From Hanleya hanleyi (taxonomy: Eukaryota > Mollusca > Polyplacophora > Lepidopleurida > Hanleyidae), in contig JAVTVY010017374.1 of assembly GCA_036873755.1 (NCBI GenBank), positions 1-64,000 of the forward strand: a stretch of 64,000 nucleotides of DNA, given 5' to 3'. Position 1 is the first letter of the stretch; every line of letters begins with the position of its first letter. Shown here piece after piece: positions 57,813-64,000 of this stretch. The translations under genes and the position numbers were made by a program. The notes beneath the pieces were generated by a model. The model was not told the origin of the DNA. It worked only from the letters and a program-made list of their open reading frames with translations, and made no database searches.

Positions 57813-59550
57813 GGAGACAGATTCATGTCACCTGAGTCAGATTCCAGTGCTGTATTAATGTTTGGAGACAGATTCATGTCACCTGAGTCAGATTCCAGTG
57901 CTGTATTAATGTTTGGATACAGACTCATGTCACCTGAGTCAGATTCCAGTGCTGTATGAATGTTTGGATACAGATTCATGTCACCTGATTCAAATTACAG
58001 TGCTAAATTAATGTTTGGATTCAGATTCATGTCACCTGAGTCAGATTCCAGTGCTGTATGAATGTTTGGATACAGATTCATGTCACCTGAGTCAGATCCC
58101 AGTGCTGTATGAATGTTTGGATACAGATTCATGTCACCTGAGTCAGATTCCAGTGCTGTATGAATGTTTGGATACAGATTTATGTCACCTGAGTCAGATT
58201 CCAGTGCTGTATGAATGTTTGGATACAGATTCATGTCACCTGAGTCAGATTCCAGTGCTGTATTAATGTTTGAAGACAGATTCATATCACCTGAGTCAGA
58301 TTCCAGTGCTGTATGAATGTTTGGAGACAGATTCATGTCACCTGAGTCAGATTCCAGTGCTGTATTAATGTTTGGATACAGATTCATGTCAACTGAGTCA
58401 GATTCCAGTGCTGTATGAATGTTTGGATACAGATTCATGTCACCTGAGTCAGATTCCAGTGCTGTATGAATGTTTGGATACAGATTCATGTCACCTGAGT
58501 CATATTCCACTGCTGTATTAATGTTTGGAGACAGATTCATATCACCTGAGTCAGATTCCAGTGCTGTATGAATGTTTGGAGACAGATTCATGTCACCTGA
58601 GTCAGATTCCAGTGCTGTATGAATGTTTGGAGACAGATTCATGTCACCTGAGTCAGATTCCAGTGCTGTATTAATGGTTGGAGACAGATTCTTGTCACCT
58701 GAGTCAGATTCCAGTGCTGTATTAATGTTTGCATACAGATTCATGTCACCTGAGTCAAATTCCAGTGCTGTATTAATGTTTGGAGACAGATTCATATCAC
58801 CGGAGTCAGATTCCAGTGCTGTATTAATGTTTGGCGACAGATTCATGTCACCTGAATCAGATTCCAGTGCTGTATGAATGTTTGGAGACAGATTCATGTC
58901 ACCTGAGTCAGATTCCAGTGCTGTATGAATGTTTGGAGACAGATTCCAATGCTGTATTAATGTTTGGCGACATATTCATGTCACCTGAGTCAGATTCCAG
59001 TGCTGTATTAATGTTTGGATACAGACTCATGTCACCTGAGTCAGATTCCAGTGTTGTATGAATGTTTGGATACAGATTCGTGTCACCTCTGTCAGATTCC
59101 AGTGCTGTATGAATGTTTGGATACAGATTCATGTCACCTGAGTCAGATTCCAGTGCTGTATGAATGTCTGGAGACAGATTCATGTCACCTGAGTCAGATT
59201 CCAGTGCTGTATGAATGTTTGGATACAGATTCATGTCACCTGAGTCAGATTCCAGTGCTGTATGAATGTTTGGATACAGATTCATGTCACCTGACTCAGA
59301 TTCCAGTGCTGTATGAATGTTTGGAGACAGATTCATGTCACCTGGGTCAGATTCCAGTGCTGTATGAATGTTTGGAGACAGATTTATGTCACCTGAGTCA
59401 GATTCCAGTGCTGTATTAATGTTTGGCGACAGATTCATGTCACCTGAGTCAGATTCCAGTGCTGTATTAATGTTTGGATACAGATTCATGTCACCTGAGT
59501 CAGATTCCAGTGCTGTATTAATGTTTGGATACAGACTCATGTCACCCGAG

Positions 59551-62465
59551 TCAAGATTCCAGTGCTGTATGAATGTTTGGATACAGATTCCTGTCACCTG
59601 ATTCAGATTCCAGTGCTGTATTAATGTTTGGATTTAGATTCAGGTCACCTGAGTCAGATTCCAGTGCTGTATGAATGTTTGGATACAGATTCATGTCACC
59701 TGAGTCAGATTCCATTGCTGTATGAATGTTTGGATACATATTCATGTCACCTGAGTCAGGTTCCAGTGCTGTATGAATGTTTGGATACAGGTTCATGTCA
59801 CCTGAGTCAGATTCCAGTGCTGTATGAATGTTTGGATACAGATTCATGTCACCTGATTCAGATTCCATTGCTGTATGAATGTTTGGAGACAGATTCATAT
59901 CACCGGAGTCAGATTCCAGTGCTGTATTAATGTTTGGAGACAGATTCATGTCACCTGAGTCAGATTCCAGTGCTGTATGAATGTTTGGATACAGATTCAT
60001 GTCACCTGAGTCAGATTCCAGTGCTGTATGAATGTTTGGAGACAGATTCATATCACCGGAGTCAGAATCCAGTGCTGTATTAATGTTTGGAGACAGATTC
60101 ATGTCACCTGAGTCAGATTCCAGTGCTGTATGAATGTTTGGGTACAGATTCATGTCAACTGTGTCAGATTGCAGTGCTGTATGAATGTTTGGAGACAGAT
60201 TCACGTCACCTGAGTCAGATTCTAGTGCTGTATGAATGTTTGGAGACAGATTCATGTCACCTGGGTCAGATTCCACTGCTGTATGAATGTTTAGAGACAG
60301 ATTCATGTCACCTGAGTCAGATTGCAGTGCTGTATTAATGTTTGGGGACAGATTCATGTCACCTGAGTCAGATTCCAGTGCTGTATTAATGTTTGGATAC
60401 AGACTCATGTCACCTGATTCAGATTCTAGTGCTGTATGAATGTTTGGATACAGATTCATGTCACCTGATTCAAATTACAGTGCTGTATTAATGTTTGGAT
60501 TCAGATTCATGTCACCTGAGTCAGATTCCAGTGCTGTATGAATGTTTGGATACAGATTCATGTCACCTGAGTCAGATTCCAGTGCTGTATGAATGTTTGG
60601 ATACAGATTCATGTCACCTGAGTCAGATTCCAGTGCTGTATGAATGTTTGGATACAGATTTATGTCACCTGAGTCAGATTCCAGTGCTGTATGAATGTTT
60701 GGATACAGATTCATGTCACCTGAGTCAGATTCCAGTGCTGTATTAATGTTTGGAGACAGATTCATGTCACCTGAGTCAGATTCCAGTGCTGTATGAATGT
60801 TTGGAGACAGATTCATGTCACCTGAGTCAGACTCCAGTCCTGTATGAATGTTTGGAGACAGATTCCTGTCACCTGAGTCAGACTCCAGTGCTGTATTAAT
60901 GTTTGGATACAGATTCATGTCACCTGAGTCAGATTCCAGTGCTGTATGAATGTTTGGATACAGATTCATGTCACCTGAGTCAGATTCCAGTGCTGGATGA
61001 ATGTTTGGAGACAGATTCATGTCACCTGAGTCAGATTCCAGTGCTGTATGAATGTTGGGATACAGATTCATGTCACCTGAGTCAGATTCCAGTGCTGTAT
61101 GAATGTTTGGATACAGATTCATGTCACCTGAGTCAGATTCCAGTGCTGTATGAATGTTTGGATACAGATTCATGTCACCTGAGTCAGATTCCAGTGCTGT
61201 ATGAATGTCTGGAGACAGATTCATGTCACCTGAGTCAGATTCCAGTGCTGTATGAACGTTTGGATACAGATTCATGTCACCTGGGTCAGATTCCAGTGCT
61301 GTATGAATGTTTGGATACAGATTCATGTCACCTGAGTCAGATTCCAGTGCTGTATATATGTTTGGAGACAGATTCATGTCACCTGAGTCAGATTCCAGTG
61401 CTGTATGAATGTTTGGAGACAGATTCATGTCACCTGGGTCAGATTCCAGTGCTGTATGAATGTTTGGAGACAGATTCATGTCACCTGAGTCAGATTCCAG
61501 TGCTGTATTAATGTTTGGATACAGACTCATGTCACCTGAGTCAAGATTCCAGTGCTGTATGAATGTTTGGATACAGATTCCTGTCACCTGATTCAGATTC
61601 CAGTGCTGTATTAATGTTTGGATTTAGATTTAGGTCACCTGAGTCAGATTCCAGTGCTGTATGAATGTTTGGATACAGATTCATGTCACCTGAGTCAGAT
61701 TCCATTGCTGTATGAATGTTTGGATACATATTCATGTCACCTGAGTCAGATTCCAGTGCTGTATGAATGTTTGGATACAGGTTCATGTCACCTGAGTCAG
61801 ATTCCAGTGCTGTATTAATGTTTGGATACAGATTCATGTCACCTGATTCAGATTCCATTGCTGTATGAATGTTTGGAGACAGATTCATATCACCGGAGTC
61901 AGATTCCAGTGCTGTATTAATGTTTGGAGACAGATTCATGTCACCTGAGTCAGATTCCAGTGCTGTATGAATGTTTGGATACAGATTCATGTCACCTGAG
62001 TCAGATTCCAGTGCTGTATGAATGTTTGGAGACAGATTCATATCACCGGAGTCAGAATCCAGTGCTGTATTAATGTTTGGAGACAGATTCATGTCACCTG
62101 AGTCAGATTCCAGTGCTGTATGAATGTTTGGGTACAGATTCATGTCAACTGTGTCAGATTGCAGTGCTGTATGAATGTTTGGAGACAGATTCACGTCACC
62201 TGAGTCAGATTCTAGTGCTGTATGAATGTTTGGAGACAGATTCATGTCACCTGGGTCAGATTCCACTGCTGTATGAATGTTTAGAGACAGATTCATGTCA
62301 CCTGAGTCAGATTGCAGTGCTGTATTAATGTTTGGGGACAGATTCATGTCACCTGAGTCAGATTCCAGTGCTGTATTAATGTTTGGATACAGACTCATGT
62401 CACCTGATTCAGATTCTAGTGCTGTATGAATGTTTGGATACAGATTCATGTCACCTGATTCAAAT
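59551..62465. repeat. Higher-order duplication of 1990 bp in the satellite
   Basis: Seen: 59551-60475 and 61541-62465 share a long ordered series of rare variants (GGATTTAGATT, GATACATATTCATG, GAGTCAGAATCC, AACTGTGTCAGATTGCAG, GTTTGGGGACAG) at a constant 1990-bp offset (39 units plus 1 bp), with only a few substitutions. Confidence 0.9.
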
Positions 62466-62859
62466 TACAGTGCTGTATTAATGTTTGGATTCAGATTCAT
62501 GTCACCTGAGTCAGATTCCAGTGCTGTATGAATGTTTGGATACAGATTCATGTCACCTGAGTCAGATTCCAGTGCTGTATGAATGTTGGAGATGATTCAT
62601 ATCACCGGAGTCGATTCCATGCTGTATTAATGTTTGGAGACAGATTCATGTCACCTGAGTCAGATTCCAGTGCTGTAAAGGCAAAGGAATGTTTAGGTAC
62701 AGATTCATGTCAACTGAGTCAGATTCCAGTGCTGTATGAATGTTTGGAGACAGATTCACGTCACCTGAGTCAGATTCTAGTGCTGTATGAATGTTTGGAG
62801 ACAGATTCATGTCACCTGGGTCAGATTCCAGTGCTGTATGAATGTTTAGGCCTCAGTCC

Positions 62860-63636
62860 ATAGTTGCGGATTTTTGGTCCCCCTCAAATTTTTTGAAATT
62901 AAAATTCCGCCAGGTTTGACCCCATGAGAATTTTTGTTGGCTTTTTGTTTATTGATATTTGTGATATCATTCAGTTGACTAGTTGATTTGCTTCAAATCA
63001 GTACATGGTATTTTGCCAGTAGGATTGGCCCATGCCTCACTATGCAGATGGAAGTGTGAAAGTGTGGCTGTGAATTGGGGCCATTTTCAGCTTACGAGCA
63101 CATGGCATACTTTACGGTGTAAAATCGAGCTTGAAAACCGCGTGGTCGACACCCTATTTTCTTTGCCAATTTTTGTTGGTCCTTGGACTGGGCACACTGT
63201 CGGTGAGTTTCAGGACAATTGAATAACAAGTTTTTTCTTTGGTGGAGGGGAATATTACCCATTTTGGACCAATTTTAGAGGATTTTCCTGAAGTTTGAAG
63301 CAAGTTCAGTATGGGTTATGGGGACCCTGATTTTCGTCAACAAGGCTTACATCTGTTTCGGCTTTATGTCAAGAGCCTACTCTCTCAGAAAATATATAGT
63401 TCTATGGGGGTTCTCTAATAACACGGTTGCTGTTTAGCATAAAATAAATCTGCCTACTGTTTAATTTCAGATGCCATGGCCCTTCTGTAGACTGCAACCT
63501 ATATGACAGAACAGGCATTTTCTCAGGTAACATTAAATTTGCATATCTGACTCGAAATTTCACATCCAGAACTACTGTTGTTTACTATCAAGTTGAACAC
63601 AATTCAAAACAATGCTATTCACACCCAACACAGGAC
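62860..63636. other. Unassigned flank right of the satellite
   Basis: Unique-looking; frames such as 62983-63222 match nothing known to me. Confidence 0.5.
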
Positions 63637-63994
63637 TGAAACCAGCACAGGGGCTTGGACTGAAAAGGGGGGGAGGGATAACTCTTAGCATGGCCAGAAA
63701 ATATCTGTTACAAGATGTGTAGAATTGCCAACATCAATGTTGGTGTTTTATTGGGAGGGGGTGTCAATTGTCCCAGGAATTTCCCAGAAGTTTTAGTGTC
63801 ACAGAATAATTCCTCTGGGACCATTAAACAGCCCTACCACACCCCCCCCCCCACCCCCCACCCCCACACCCCCTCCCATAAAACCAGCATTGGAGATGGC
63901 ACAACTATACACAATGTAACAGATATTCCCCTGTCATGCTAAGAGTTATCCACCCCTTCCCCCCCTTCTAGCCCAAGCTCCTGTGCTGGTTTCA
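63637..63994. mobile_element. MITE with long terminal inverted repeats (358 bp)
   Basis: Seen: TGAAACCAGCACAGGGGCTT, GGACT then AGGGGGGGAGGGATAACTCT, TAGCATG on the left is inverted on the right as CATGCTAAGAGTTATCC, CCTTCCCCCCCTTCTAG, CCCAAGCTCCTGTGCTGGTT, TCA. Arms are about 60 bp. A C-rich run (CACCCCCCCCCCCCACCC) lies at 63836-63876. The target duplication is not determinable this close to the window edge. Confidence 0.85.
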
Positions 63995-64000
63995 TACTTC

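Larger units (their letters stand above)
49109..62850. repeat. 51-bp satellite array, about 270 units, with higher-order repeats
   Basis: Seen: unit GTTTGGAGACAGATTCATGT, CACCTGAGTCAGATTCCAGT, GCTGTATGAAT repeated for 13.7 kb. Common variants are GATAC for GAGAC, TATTAATG for TATGAATG, CCTGGGTC or CCTGATTC for CCTGAGTC and ATATCACCGGAG for ATGTCACCTGAG. Most units contain CACCTGAGTCA. There are no unique spacers. Small scars mark rearrangement near 51290-51320, 51465-51482, 53140-53160, 56205-56220, 58930-58945 and 62585-62700. One minus-strand frame (DSGDMNLYPNIHTALES per unit) stays open between rare indels; the plus frames are cut whenever TATGAATG/TATTAATG variants create stops. Confidence 0.98.

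Noticed and set aside
49109..62850. CRISPR-like regular array
   Set aside because: The 51-bp units are contiguous, with no unique spacers, and the rest of the window is clearly eukaryotic.
49150..62863. Dozens of plus-strand ORFs with repeats of CLETDSCHLSQIPVLYE or MFGDRFMSPESDSSAVL
   Set aside because: They are shadows of the satellite; each is cut as soon as the unit switches between TATGAATG and TATTAATG.

Overview
The window reads as non-coding, repeat-saturated DNA from a metazoan nuclear genome. Composition is AT-rich, there are no long multi-domain ORFs, there are many decayed non-LTR retrotransposon pieces, tRNA-derived SINEs, foldback elements and MITEs, and a very large satellite. 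The retrotransposon proteins and the dispersed repeat beginning GCCCACCATCACCAGATGG resemble those of marine invertebrates, probably a lophotrochozoan such as a mollusc; that is inference and I cannot name the species. I find no intact protein-coding gene, no functional tRNA or rRNA gene and no CRISPR array. Nearly all short ORFs are chance or repeat-derived.

Layout. 1-1992: a foldback element whose arms carry CGACGCG-rich hairpins, followed by a second long palindrome. 2036-3400: AT-rich, with two weak exon candidates. 3401-9672: LINE 3' ends and a 2.8-kb near-identical tandem duplication; each copy carries a piece of a TTAA-type MITE and an inverted-repeat element with a broken THAP-domain exon. 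9673-15500: mostly unassigned, with MITE copies. 15500-23200: LINE-derived tandem arrays (508-bp and 418-bp units), two tRNA-type SINEs, a 157-bp tandem repeat and two TTAA-flanked MITEs, one split by LINE-derived DNA. 23300-36800: many 5'-truncated LINE copies on both strands, including an endonuclease remnant, two reverse-transcriptase C-termini and a palindromic element inserted in a LINE reading frame. 36800-49000: largely unassigned, with a 145-bp array, a GGGGTCAACCTCCCC-type interspersed motif, a full-length 579-bp TTAA MITE and one promoter-like patch.

49100-62860: a satellite of about 270 units of 51 bp with multi-unit higher-order repeats. Most units contain CACCTGAGTCA, an E-box overlapping a perfect AP-1 site. 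Because 51 is divisible by 3, one minus-strand frame stays open for hundreds of codons (17-residue unit DSGDMNLYPNIHTALES), probably as a by-product. 62860-64000: unassigned sequence, then a MITE with long terminal inverted repeats at the window edge.

The elements interact by nesting rather than as a gene system. LINE 3' ends sit at a subterminal GCTGA site of the TTAA MITEs, LINE 3' ends have been amplified into tandem arrays, and a recent segmental duplication copied a mosaic of LINE, MITE and THAP element. The best candidates for unreported biology are the AP-1/E-box satellite and the LINE/MITE composite arrays.
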